Positions 10,060-20,690 of a stretch of 64,000 bases of DNA are shown here, piece by piece. The stretch is from Chrysoporthe austroafricana. Taxonomy: Eukaryota; Ascomycota; Sordariomycetes; Diaporthales; Cryphonectriaceae. The translations under genes were made by a program, and so were the position numbers. The stretch covers positions 1,674,001 through 1,738,000 of the forward strand of contig JYIP02000009.1 in NCBI GenBank assembly GCA_001051155.2, given 5' to 3'. The notes under the pieces are model-generated. The model was not told the DNA's origin, made no database searches, and saw only the letters and a program-made list of their open reading frames with translations. Each line of letters opens with the position of its first letter. The stretch's first letter is position 1.

Positions 10060-11640
10060 ATGGATCACGACGCGCACGATTACCAGGGCGGCGCTGCCCA
10101 GAGGACGGAGGAAATGGCCACAAACCAGCCAGAAGACCGGCCGCAGCCACCCTCACGATCGTCTGCTCAGCCTGCGCATACGACGCCCGGCCGCCGCGCC
10201 CCCTCCGTTCCGCCTCGTGATCAGAGGTCGTCCCCCGGCAGACGCCTTACCATACAGACACTATCAAGTGCCGGACTAGCAGCGCGCCGACCAGACCCCG
10301 GGCTGTCCGACATGCTGCCGAGCCCACTTAGGCCCACGCAGCGCGCGAGCTTCCAGGTCCAAAGGGCTTCCGTTACCGCGACGTCCGCGAGCGTAGTATG
10401 AGCCACAAAGCCTTCCCTCGCTCCCTTGCTCACAGCTAACGCGGGCTCTTACTAGTTTCGAATACCACCCGCGGCCGGACGGCGTCCTCCTCCTCTTGAT
10501 CCTTACAACGCCAGGTCGCCAGATCCCAGTCATCCATCCCAGGCACAACTTCGTAGCGCTCAGCTCCTTTCCGCCAGACCGGTGCCGACCACACATTCCC
10601 CCCGACGCCTAGGGTTGGGCGCGTCCTCCGTCGTTCCCCAGCTACAGTCCCAGCCCGCCCTGCTGTCGACGTCGTCCGTCTCACCGCGGGAAGACCCATG
10701 CCCGTCTAGTGCCCAGGGCCCGGCAGCAGCCGCTAGCCTGCCCCAAACGCCCAGCCCAATGGGGTTGCCAGGTCCCTGCCGGCCGGGCGAAACCCAGGCG
10801 AACCCCCCAACCCCAGCCGCCTCACGTGATACCGCGGAGACGACGCCGGTCTGCGATGGTGGCAGCGGCAGCTCGCCTGACCGCAGCCTCGCCGGATCCG
10901 CGAGCCCTCTCCACGACCTACCCCTGGGCCTCGACGGCTCCGAGGACCGCCGAACGTTTTTGAAGAGACGCGCTGGTAACGCTGAGGCTGCGGGTGCCCT
11001 GGCGGCAGGAAACCCGCCCAAAAGAGCCAAGACCAGCGCGCCGCGCGCGTCTCCCGACGAGGACGGACCACGGCCCCCCCAGCCCCCGCACCGCTACGAC
11101 AATCACAGCCAGACCCCTTCCATGTGTAAACTGCTTTCTCCACTCGTACACGATACGTAACGACCAGTGCGTTGCGATCAGGGCGGCCAACGGCACGAGT
11201 ACGTATCCTTACCTCCTCGGATGAGCTTATGCTAATCGTATAACGAAGTGCGCTACGCTTGCGACCGATGCGCCAAGAGCTCTATCACCTGCGACGCGGT
11301 CCCCGATAGCGTCGCTGCCGAGATGCAGAAGTTCTGGGCGGAGAAGGATACAATGCTCAAGATACAATTTCGAACCAGGTACAAGGCACTTCGAGAGTCT
11401 GTGATGCTGGCAGACCCGACAAGCCGTACTAAGCTCGAGAAGGATATGAAGAACAAACTGTACGTATATGCCGTGAATAGCGTCGACATGTCGGAGCAGA
11501 TTAAAGAGATCCGGCACGTTATAATACAGATGATCAAAAGCGAGATCCCAATACCTGCTGGGAAAGAATGGCTCCTCGACCCGCAAATCTGGTACATGCC
11601 GTCACGAGAAGAGCTACTGCAAGGAAATGGGATATGGTAA
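10060..11640 (+). pseudogene. Gene X1: Pro/Ser-rich Cys-cluster protein (module 1)
   Basis: The start is ATG at 10060 (MDHDAHDYQGG). The frame is open to a likely 60-nt intron (about 10396-10456, GTATGAG...GCTAAC...ACTAG) and then continues in phase to 11160 as a Pro/Ser/Ala-rich region with a nuclear-localisation-like NPPKRAK. A one-step frame change, plausibly at the C run near 11074, is needed to reach CVNCFLHSYTIRNDQC. After an intron ending near 11248 the frame reads YACDRCAKSSITCD and a helical C-terminal part (FRTRYKALRESVMLADPTS, then KEWLLDPQIW), stopping at 11640. CxxC...C and CxxCx6C resemble a diverged fungal Zn cluster. Gene X2 at 22.2-23.4 kb shares the FLHS block, the TCD/SCD block and the RYKALRE block. 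It may be intact if the frame change is an intron or a sequence error. Confidence 0.5.
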
Positions 11641-12374
11641 GGCGATAGCGGGCGAGAAGGAAGGTAGGCTATTAGTTGCGCCAATATATCGCAAGAGGAC
11701 CCAACGAGCTAGCGTTGTATGAGAAGTACCAAATGACAAAGGTATCCACGCAAGCCCAATAGAAGTCCATATATCCTGCTTACAGGCAATCCCATTTCAT
11801 CTACGGTATCAGTACTGTGCCCGGGATGCCTCTCCTTACTATATAAGACAGCCGGGAGGAAGAGGCATGTCTGTGCAAGCCCTAAGAAGAAAACGATTAA
11901 AAGAATGAAAAGACAGGAAAAGGGAAGAATGATAGCAACGGGAAAGAACAGAGGGGCAGGCCTTATCTGGTCGTTCCGGGCCGGACCGAGCTTTATAGGC
12001 AGCGCCCAGCATTCCTGTAAAGGCCCTAAAAGCCCGCGGCTTTCAGTGGCGCGCTCTGCAACGGACGGCTATAGGGTTTTCCGGCCAGGTAGGTCAACTG
12101 TTTCCTACGATATCCCTAGACTACCCGATTCATAAAGGTTCTGTCAGCGGTGCCAGCGCTACCAAGACGTATCTCGTCCCTATATAACCGTTCTGCCACA
12201 GGATAACGATATATGCCGCGCCCGCGCAGGCCCTCCCCCGCCTCACGACCCCCCGCTACCTTTCGACTGCGCAAGTCCGTTCTCTTCCTCCCCCCCCCCT
12301 CTCCTCGCGCCATCCCTTTCTCCTTCTGCCCAACCACTAGCCGACTTCCCACTGCGGACGCAAATAGAGCCACC

Positions 12375-13214
12375 ATGCCTCCCTCCGTACCGCCAGATCC
12401 AGCCCCGCAAGAGCAGGACGCACCGAGCCGCAAAGCCCGACAGATCCCATGCGAGAGCTGCCTTAAGGAAGAGTTGCGAAATCTCGAAGATCGCAATTAC
12501 AAGCCCGTCTGTAAGGACCAGCTATATCAGCACCCCTGCCATATCCCTATGCCCTGTCATAATCCTGACATTTAATAGCATGCAAGAGGCAAGGCTACGT
12601 CGTGTATCCAATATGCAAAGAAGAAGACCAAGTGCGTTCCCGTGAATGCAGATAATGCCCATGTGCAGGCGTGGCTCCAGATCAAGCAGGAAGGTCCTGC
12701 GGCAGACGCTATCGCTCGCTTTGAGAAGGGCTTTCGCCTCTTGCAGCATTTCCAGCACGGCCCCGCTTCCGTATCGGCATTCCAGCAGAGCACCTTCAAC
12801 CTCATTTCCAGCAATACAGTCAATCTTATACAAACGGCCCAGAGCATGAAAGCGCTCTTCGTATATAGACCGAAACGCATCGCTAGCCCCTATACGGAAT
12901 ATTGATACGGCTTATAAGAAGCATATATCGGCGACCTGGCTCAGTATACCGCGGAGCTTCCAGCCGATCATTACAAGCGCAAGAAGCGAGCTGCTAAGAA
13001 ACTCCAAGCTTAACTATACAAGTGCAAATACCTTGACGACACCCTGGCAATGGTTGCTGATTTGGCAAGCAAAGACATCAGTGAGGTGAATGAAGTGCAT
13101 ACCCTACTATAGGTATATAAGCCCGTAGGATATGCTAGGGAGAAGCTTCTTGCTAATAAACGCCTGTAGCAAGCCGCTTATAGGAGCAAGGGCAGCGGTG
13201 CCGACGGCAGCTGA
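12375..13214 (+). pseudogene. Gene Y1: small Cys-cluster protein (module 1), RIP-broken
   Basis: ATG at 12375 sits in a strong context (CCACCATG). Exon 1 reads to PCESCLKEELRNLEDRNYKP with a further Cys; an intron of roughly 100 nt follows. The next block, KATSCIQYAKKKTKCVPV, continues in one frame as a helical region (HVQAWLQIKQEGPAADAIAR). That frame runs to 13214 but is cut by TGA at 12903 and by several TAA/TAG, for example in KKLQA-stop-LYKCKYLDD and VHTLL-stop-VYKPVGYAR. The excess of TAA/TAG at positions where Gln fits suggests C-to-T RIP. The homologue Y2 (23.5 kb) has ELRNVENAAYRPAC and ACIRYAAKKEKCSPV at matching places. The Cys spacing suggests a zinc-binding or DNA-binding fold, but no family is assigned. 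Confidence 0.5.
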
Positions 13215-13679
13215 GATAAGGCGCGGCTGGGGTTGCCCGCAGCCAGCTTATAGAAGAAATAATAGAGGTAGTACCAAAATCAGAAGAGAGAGAACAGGGG
13301 GTATTTGGGGGGGGGGGGGCGCGGGCGAGAAACCTAAGCATACTTGCGGGCGGGCTACGACCTCCTGTCTTATTTAATATCGCGAGCGCGGGAGCGTACT
13401 TCATAATTAAGTACTGTATTGGCAACTACCGCAACTCGGTCCGCGGCGGGGCGAAATATCAAATCTTATTTGACTAGCCATAAGTATCTATACGAACCCT
13501 CCCCCTGTCCATACGCTGCTTGAGAAGAAGGAAGGAAACGGAAGGGGAGAGAGGGAGGGAGGGAATGGCCGAAGCACCTACGAAATCCTGCAGCAGCCAC
13601 GCTACTTTTGACGCATTTCAAGCGAAGAGAAACCAGAGTCGTACTGCCTTCCACCCATTGCCTTACATACCTCTCCCTG

Positions 13680-14340
13680 GCCCCGCCTGTCGTTCAGACC
13701 GCTTATACCCCGAGACGTACGTACGAACAAGATAGAACGCGCGCTACAGCCCAAGATAAATGAAAACTTGCGCCAGGATTCCGCGTCTGGGCGGACACCT
13801 ACCAAATGCGCGCTTGTCTACCGACCAATATCTCGTTGCGGCTTCTACGATAAGACATAGCACGACCAAGACCCAGTAGCACTAGGCTTGGATCTCTCCT
13901 TTGACCAGTTCATCCAGGGCCTATATGCCCTGGTCCGCATATACGTCCTATATGGTCTCTTAGCGGAGATGCGTCGCTAATAGCGGTCATAGCAACGAAC
14001 TCGGCATCCTTTCGCAGGAAGCCAACGGCACAGAACTTCGAGAGGCACTATTGGAGCTGCGAAGTGTCATGCTGTCTTGGGACGTCTTGCCGGAAGAGCA
14101 ATTTCGGTCTGCCGTTTCCAGAATGCCGACGGAAGTCCTCTTTACCGACACAACGCGAGCCCATCCGATAAGCATCCGAGAGAGACTCAAGACATTTGCC
14201 AACTTCCCCTATATCGAGTACGATCCCTAGGTGAACAAGGCATGGGTGCCGCCAGGTACGCTGGAAACAGGTCGGGTATTTATGAAGGCCCTTGTGCGCC
14301 TTGCGCATATTCTGCCCCCAACCTTCCTCCTTATATAAGG
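13680..14340 (+). pseudogene. Degenerate gene of unknown function after Y1
   Basis: Two adjoining frames are strongly protein-like. The first, about 13680-13975, reads RDVRTNKIERALQPKINENL and, after a TAG, HDQDPVALGLDLSFDQFIQG. The second, about 13980-14340, reads ELGILSQEANGTELREALLE, then FANFPYIEYDP-stop-VNKAWVPPG and a further TAA. The break between frames is an indel or a lost intron. Stops are TAG/TAA where Gln is plausible. I recognise no domain and found no second copy in module 2. Confidence 0.35.
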
Positions 14341-16061
14341 TGATCCAGTACGCATGGCGGCAGCGCTTATAAGGGAGGTTAGAGAAGAGGCGGGGGCGTG
14401 GAAAGAGGCTACTTCGAGAGATTGTAACTGCGGTTCCGTCTAAAGAGGCATGGATATGCTCCTAGTCTTTTGCGTATGGGTGGGCCTTTTGAGATAGCAG
14501 GCTGTCTGCATACAGGAGCACTGCCGTCGTCTGCTCTCTTATCATCGCCGACTGCGCGACGGAAGACGTACGATCGCTTGAAGATGCTTCCTTCGTCCGC
14601 TAGGGCGCGGCGGCGACTGTCTTTAATGGTATGAAGGGAATATTTGATTTGCAGTGAACGAACGTCCCTGTCCGATGCTATTCCTGTGTGAAAGAGAGTT
14701 TGTCGCGCTAGGTGCGTCGGATTTGAAGAGCGAGTCGGGTCGTTCGCATCGATTGGACGGTATAATGGTAGTTCGGGCTTCTTCGAACTGCGCCGCCTGA
14801 CGACCGGACTTGTTTTTGGCGTATTGGGTCAGTAAGGTGCCAGGCGTTTCAGACGGTCTAGCGGGCAGGTCTGTAGCGCCTGGCGTGTTCCCCGAGCGAA
14901 GGGCAGTCGTATAAGCAGCGTAAGAGGCCTTCTGGACGACAGATGGCTTTCGTCTGGCCGTCTGGAGCCTTTTGCTCTGTAGGTTGCTCGACGTGCCCGT
15001 AAAAGCCCCAGGTGCCTCTCTTATTCTGGCTCCCTACGAAAAATGCACTGCCGTTCCGATCGCGCAAGAGGCAAATGTGATTGATTCTAGTGTAACCATG
15101 CAAGGCTGTAAAGAGCCAGGCATGGAATGACTGCTTCCCGGGTTGTGTGCTGCTCCGTCGTCTACGATGCTGGCTGCAGGTACGGACGCCTCAGGCGCAC
15201 GCACAACGGGGTAAGGGAGAGGAGGAAAGAAGAAAAGGAAAAAAGAAAAAGAATACCCCCGCCCGTCCCAAGTCCAGCAAGACAGCTGGAGTAAACCCGT
15301 TCGTTAAATGCCTTTCTTCCCCGAGCCTCTTCAAGCGACCCCCTGTAGCCAATACTGGCCGTCCCGAAGCTATTGGGCGCGAGCGTTCTCAGGTCGTCCG
15401 GTGCATGCGGGACGAGGCTTTGGCGCGCGCGGACTGCCGCAGCGATATGGCCTCTGGCTTCAGATCCCGCCTGATCGAAAGGAAGAAAGAAGCCAGCGCG
15501 GGGCCCGTGGCACTACTACCGCCATTAACTGGCAAGGCGGACGCGGACGGCGAGGGGCGACCCTAAGGCGCGAGCGACGAAGGACAAGCTCGAGGTTCCG
15601 TATACGAAGACCCGGGCTGGCCGCCGGACAATAGCACGGCAGCAAGCTCGAAATGCTCCCCGTAGCCTCCGCGGCGGCACGCGCGCGACAGCTCGACGGT
15701 CGTACGGCCGACAGAAGGCAGACAGGGGGTAAGACAGGGTCCAGGCCCTATACGGGATATCAGCGTGGGTTGTGGATAATCAAGATGCAGTATGGGCGTA
15801 TAAATAAAGCTGTCGGCAAGGCCTTAACCTGGCCTTGCTTCCTCCTATCTCTGCTTTCTTTCCCCAGACAACCACTACTGTACATGCCGGTCACAATGCC
15901 GCCTTGGCCATCCGATACATATTCGCGGGAACCATCGTAGTCTCCTCTGACCTCGTCGCCGCCCAGGCCGAAGGCTCGGGCGACCCTCCTGCGCCGACAC
16001 CCTCTACCGCATACCCAGCCACGCGGGGGCGGTATGGCGAAAAACCGTTCGCTCAGTACGG
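14341..16061. other. Region without a confidently read gene
   Basis: Short frames occur on both strands. A minus frame at 14858-15103 (GYTRINHICLLRDRNGSAFF) is followed by stops; plus-strand fragments near 14580-14700 look weakly coding. A purine-rich tract at about 15215-15260 is low complexity. The right end should contain the promoter and first codons of the histone-like gene, whose start I could not fix. Confidence 0.35.
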
Positions 16062-16730
16062 ATAGGGCCCATTTATCGTATTGGGAAGAAAAGGAAGGCG
16101 GGGCTGCCAGGTCCTTGCCCGAACTCCCGCCCTACTTTCCGCAAGCATAAAGCGCCTATTGCCGAGCAGCAGAAACGGCCGGCGGCAACCCCAAAGAGCC
16201 CCCGGGCGCGACTAGTAGCGACGATACGCAAGGCTAACAAACCGGCATTACGGAGCAACGGTTCTTCCGACACGTATAGGTTCGCCAAGAAAGCTGCGAA
16301 AAAGACAGGGAGGGGGCGGCCGCTACGCCTGCGGCAGAAGCGGCGGCTCAAGCCAGGCAGTACGTACGGCTCCGCGTACTCGTATACGGAATAAGACTAA
16401 GGAATAAGATAGCATTTTGTTAACTATAGCCTAGCACGAGCGCTACGGGAAATTAGGTATTACCAAAAGATAGTAATACCCCTATTACCTTTCGAAGCCT
16501 TTAGCCGGCTGATTCGGGAGATCGCGCTGCAAGTCGTCCCGGGCGGATAGGAAATGCGGTAATAGCGGACGGCGCTGGCATTGCTCTAGGAAATGGTCGA
16601 AGCGCATATCGTGGAAATGCTTGCGGGTAATTATAGATAACCTACCCAGGCCATACTTCTAGAGCTTATGCTAATAGAGTAGAAAAGCTGCGCAGCATTG
16701 TGCGTATTACGCGAGGCGGGTTATTGTTAG
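16062..16730 (+). pseudogene. Histone H3 variant (CENP-A-like) relic with one intron
   Basis: Exon 1, open in one frame to 16359, encodes a Lys/Arg/Pro-rich tail of about 100 residues (GKKRKAGLPG, TPKSPRARLVATIRKANKP, AKKAAKKTGRGRP, RQKRRLKPG). A 75-nt intron (16360-16434, GTACGT...TTAAC...CCTAG) joins it to exon 2. The splice creates KPGTRALREIRYYQK, 13 of 15 identical to the alpha-N entry of canonical H3. The fold continues with LLPFEAFSRLIREIAL, RTALALL-stop-EMVEAHIVEML and a last-helix region CAALCVLREAG. After REI there are 12 codons before the pair aligning with FQ/WQ, against 9 in H3, so loop 1 is long as in CENP-A. Seven in-frame stops (5 TAG, 2 TAA, no TGA); the one in LL-stop-E falls on the invariant Gln of the LQE motif. 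The start codon is unresolved; ATA at 16062 may be a mutated ATG. Now non-functional. Confidence 0.75.
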
Positions 16731-17583
16731 CCCGAAAGATATTTACTTATTTAAGAGGGTTTGTAAGGAGCTGTGCTTGCAGTTTTGTTAGTAGCAGAAG
16801 AATGAGGATATCAAGAGGGCATGGTTGGAATGACTGGTATACGGGCGAGCATACAGGCTGGCCTTCTTTCGAAGCGAAAAGGGCAAAAGAGCCTTTCGTC
16901 CGACGGGGCGCACAGGTAGACAGACGGTCGTTCCGGCTCAGTTGGCAAGGCGAAAATGGGCGAAGGGAAATATAGACCCCCCCGCACCCAACCACCCAGC
17001 CGCGGGGGACCTAGAGCGAGCATGTCAACCTTTTACGAACGATAGGCAGAAAATTTTGTCTCGATAGTTTAGGAAGATCCCTTACGGTATACTCTTCGGG
17101 GACCGGAGGGCGGCCTCCGGAAGGAAGACAGACAAAGAAAAGAGAAAAAAAAAAAAAAAAAAAAAAGGAAGGGAGGGGGATAACCCAGTTAGCCGTATTA
17201 GAGGGTTGGGGGGTTACAATATCTTACTCCCAGTCTTACCCCTCGTTATAACTACTAATACCAGAAAGCAGGTAGCCCGACGGGGCAACGATAACTGACT
17301 GACCTGATGCTGGCTCTTTCTCGGTGCTAGCCATATGTATTCGTCCCCCGTCTTGCGTTCGTAGCCCGCCTTTCCGAGCTGCTCTTTGCCACCAGAAAGC
17401 GTCTCTATCGGGCCGGAGCGAGATCTGCGGACCCCCTTCTCCCCGCCCGGGGAGGCGCAAGAAAGCAGGGGCTTGGAAGAAGAGGAGCCATTGCGCCATT
17501 GCGCGTCTACTGTACCACATCGCAATTTATATGCCTGTCCGCAGCCTCGGCGTGAATTCAGCTACTGGACTCTAGGACTATTT
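16731..17583. other. Gap between H3-like relic and SNF2 copy 2, with poly(A) tract
   Basis: I see no gene. A run of 22 A lies at about 17145-17166, preceded by GAAA-rich sequence. Short frames on both strands have no recognisable content. The right part is the 3' flank of the minus-strand SNF2 relic. Confidence 0.4.
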
Positions 17584-20500
17584 ATGACAGGCCCCGCGGA
17601 TCTAGCACAGCCCTATCCCTTTTGCTTTCCGTTTCGTCCAAAAGATCAACCCCGTATACGAATCTCGCAATCGTATCCTTAGCTCTTATCAGGCTATAAC
17701 CAACCTTCTCTATATCATTTTCATTCTCGACAAGAGTAAAGACGCGGACTTCCATCTGTTAGTTCTGCCTATTTACCTTGCTTTCCGCTTGCATTTTCTT
17801 CGAGAGCGTTAAAGGCATTTCGGCAAGAATCAGATAATTAGCCCGCTGGATATTAAACCCTTCGGCGCCGACAGCGATCATGGTAATGAGGACCTTGTTG
17901 CGGGTATCCTGTGTACAGTCCTTGTTCATATAGGCTACGGTTGCATACCATTCCACCATATTCCCTGTCGAAAACATAAACAGGGGCTCGATGCAGTCTC
18001 GCAGCATAAGATGCTGGACGAGGAGCATGTACGTTACGGCCGCGCTGATCGGCTAGCTGAAGAAGAGGATCGCGTGCCGCTTGCCAAAGCCGTCCTGGGG
18101 CGCCGTACGAGGGTTGTTGTCGTCGATCATCTGCTATAGCAGCCGCTCGAGCTCGGCCCACTTGGCTGACGTCCTCTTGAGCTTCTCGGCGTACTTTTGG
18201 AAATCCCATTTCTGGATTGCCTTATCGACCTCGCTCTGCCTAGGGGCGGGCGTGGCTAGTTCCTTGCATACCTTTACCGGGGTTATAGCGGTTACCCTAC
18301 TCTCGAGTATGCCGCGATCGACCGCCTTCTGTGTTAGCAGGACGGCGAGGTAGGGGTACATGGAGACGCGGAGCAGGTCGACATAGACCGACCTCGGTTT
18401 GCCCTCGTTGCCGCCGTACAGGCACTTCTCTCGGACGGCCTGTAGTGTAGGTTCTGGTTTACGCCCAGGCCTTTTTTTCCACTCTGCGTGCTTCCGGTCG
18501 TACTGCAACTTCGCAGCTTCATCGACGCTGGCTACTATCTTTTCAACCGCGGTATGCGTAGGCTTGTCCTTCAACGACGGCAATGCCCTAATCGTCCTCC
18601 TGCAAGGGGGCAGGGGGAGGAGGGGCCGGCCTCGATAGGTCCCGTCGCGGCGCAGAGCTAACAGGAAGAGCCGGAACCAGGACACGAGCGGCCTGGTAGC
18701 TTCCTTGGCCTCTTCGATAGGCAGGTTATTGTAAGCGATCTCGCGGATGAGGCCTAACTACGTCTTCCGGACCGCGCAATACGTATCGACCGTTAGCGCG
18801 TAGGGCGATCCAGGGCGGCATCTCAAGCGCCGCGCCGCGCTCCACTTTTCGTATTCTGCGGCAAAGTGCTCGATCGGACGCTCCCATGCCGAAGGTCCTT
18901 CTTCCAGAGTCGTGCCGCAGAGCGTAATCAGCGTAACAGGGTGCGCGGCAGCCTCGCTGAGCCTTCCGAGCATAGAAAAAGGAACCGTATTCGCCGTCGA
19001 GCCTTTGTAGTGCTCGTCCATGATCACGACGCCGGTCGTAAACTGAGTGCCCTGGCTTGTTCCGATCCTGGGATATTGGTCGAGAAAGGCACGCAGCTGC
19101 GTTCGGGTGACGAGGAAGATATATTGCGCGCTACCTGGTTGGCATGCAACGACTGTCTTCCAGAACCTCTCGTTCTTCCCGCCACGGCCTCTCTGCTTCT
19201 GCTGGACGCGGCCTTGGGTTTCGCTGAGGAAACGAGAGTGCTCCTGCTCCTGCGTCCGCTTCTCGGGCATCGCCGAAGGGTTAGGATAATTCTTGAGGAA
19301 AGTGTAGAACTTGATAAAATTGGTCTCTTTATGGTTGTCGTTATAGATATCCTCCATCTCGTCCAGCCAGCTCCCTGCCAGGCCCGGGGGGATACAGATA
19401 AGCGCCGGCGAGTCGGTTAGGTAGCTCGTACAGATCTAGTACGACTCGGAGTCCTGCACGCAAGGACATTCGATAAGGCACTGGTCCTGCGAAGGGCAGC
19501 CAGCGCCTGCGGGCGGATTGCTCTTGGGGAGATGCTTGCGCGTACCGGAAAGGTTATCGTTCGCCCATTCCTGCTTTACCTCGGCCTATCGTTGCGCGAA
19601 GCGCGCTTTCACTTTCAGGTATACGAGGCATATTATAGTCTTCTCAAGGCCGATATCAAACCCGAGCATGCCCCCGTTCACGCCGTTCGTAATAGAATTA
19701 ATAAAGAGATTGCGGATAGCGATCAGCTAGTACATATGTATCGGCCGCGCTATACCCCCGATAATATATTTGGCACTGCGGTTCTCTTTGAGGCCGAATA
19801 TGCGGAAAGTTCGCTGAAAGTTTTCCATATTGAAGCCCGTTAGCTGCATAGCTTCCGAATCCCCCGCGGGACCCAGGGCCATAGTGATATTAACCGCCTG
19901 GGGAGGGCTATCGGCAGCCGGCTCCTCGCTCATGAGGTCGATCATATCAGGCGCGTCCCGCGCCGGGAGCTTATCGGAAAGCAGCGCCTCCTGCCTGGCG
20001 CCTAACCCTTCGGCGTCTTCGGGGTCTTCCTGCGCATCCTGCTCGTCGGCCGTATCCTGCTCATCGGCCGCGGGCTGCTCATCGGCCGCGGGCTGCTCAT
20101 CGGCCGCGGGCTGCTCATCGGCCGCGGGCTGCTCATCGGCCGCGGGCTGCTTGTCGCCCGCAGGCTGCTCGTCGCCCGCAGGCTGCTCGTCGGCCACAGC
20201 CTGTTGGCCGTCCTTTTCCGCGGCGGGCGCATCTTCCTCGGACGCCACCTCCCCGCGGTCGGGTCTGACATTGATATAGTCACCCCATAATTCGTCGTAA
20301 CGAGATAGGCAGATTTTGCGATCCGCAAGCAGCTGGAAAACTATTCCGAAATCCTATCTGTTTCGGATATCAAACGCGACCGACTCGTTCCGCATGCGCA
20401 CATAGAGGTTGAAGGGGACCTCTGGCAGGAGGCCAGCGGCTTCCGACAGCCATATCCGAAATTTTTCGTAGTCGTACCGGCCCGCCTGCCCTCACTCGGC

Positions 20501-20690
20501 CGGCGGCTGGACGGTCTTATAGAGAAGGCTGAGACTGCAATGGGTTAATACGGAATCGACTTCGTAAAGAAAGAAGAGCCTGTCGAGGTTATAGGGCGCC
20601 TCCCTGGTATCCCGTCGCTATTCTTGGATAGAAAGGGGCCGGTACGCTCGCGAGTCTGGACGACTGCACGGTAGTCATTGTCGACGCTGC
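17584..20690 (-). pseudogene. SNF2-type ATPase relic (module 2)
   Basis: Reading leftward from near 20690, blocks align in order with the intact copy: YDYEKFRIWLSEAAGL, RPIHMY-stop-LIAIRNLF, MLGFDIGLEKT, CPCVQDSESY-stop-IC, YLTDSPALICIPPG, VVIMDEHYKG, VTLITLCGTTLEEGPSAW, GKRHAILFFS-stop-PISAAV, VLITMIAVGAEGFNIQRANY and VNRQN-stop-QMEVRVFTL. There are many in-frame stops, nearly all TAG/TAA. HMY-stop-LIA faces HQYQLIA, so that TAG replaces Gln. Walker A reads GLEKT instead of GLGKT, a G-to-A change removing the glycine before Lys. The protein differs widely from copy 1, so the duplication predates the decay. A hexapeptide minisatellite sits in its linker. It is divergent from gene X2. Confidence 0.8.
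20042..20206 (-). repeat. 18-bp minisatellite coding QPAADE-type hexapeptides
   Basis: Five near-perfect copies of TCATCGGCCGCGGGCTGC in tandem, flanked by three diverged units with GTCGCCCGCAGG or GTCGGCCACAGC. On the minus strand they encode DEQPAA/DKQPAG/DEQPAG repeats in the linker of the SNF2 relic. The intact copy in module 1 lacks the repeat. Confidence 0.9.

Noticed and set aside
16700..16995. ORFs on both strands just after the H3-like relic
   Set aside because: The first overlaps the relic's last codons in another phase; neither has a recognisable motif.
20042..20206. CRISPR-like array
   Set aside because: Units are contiguous without spacers and stay in a coding frame; it is a coding minisatellite.
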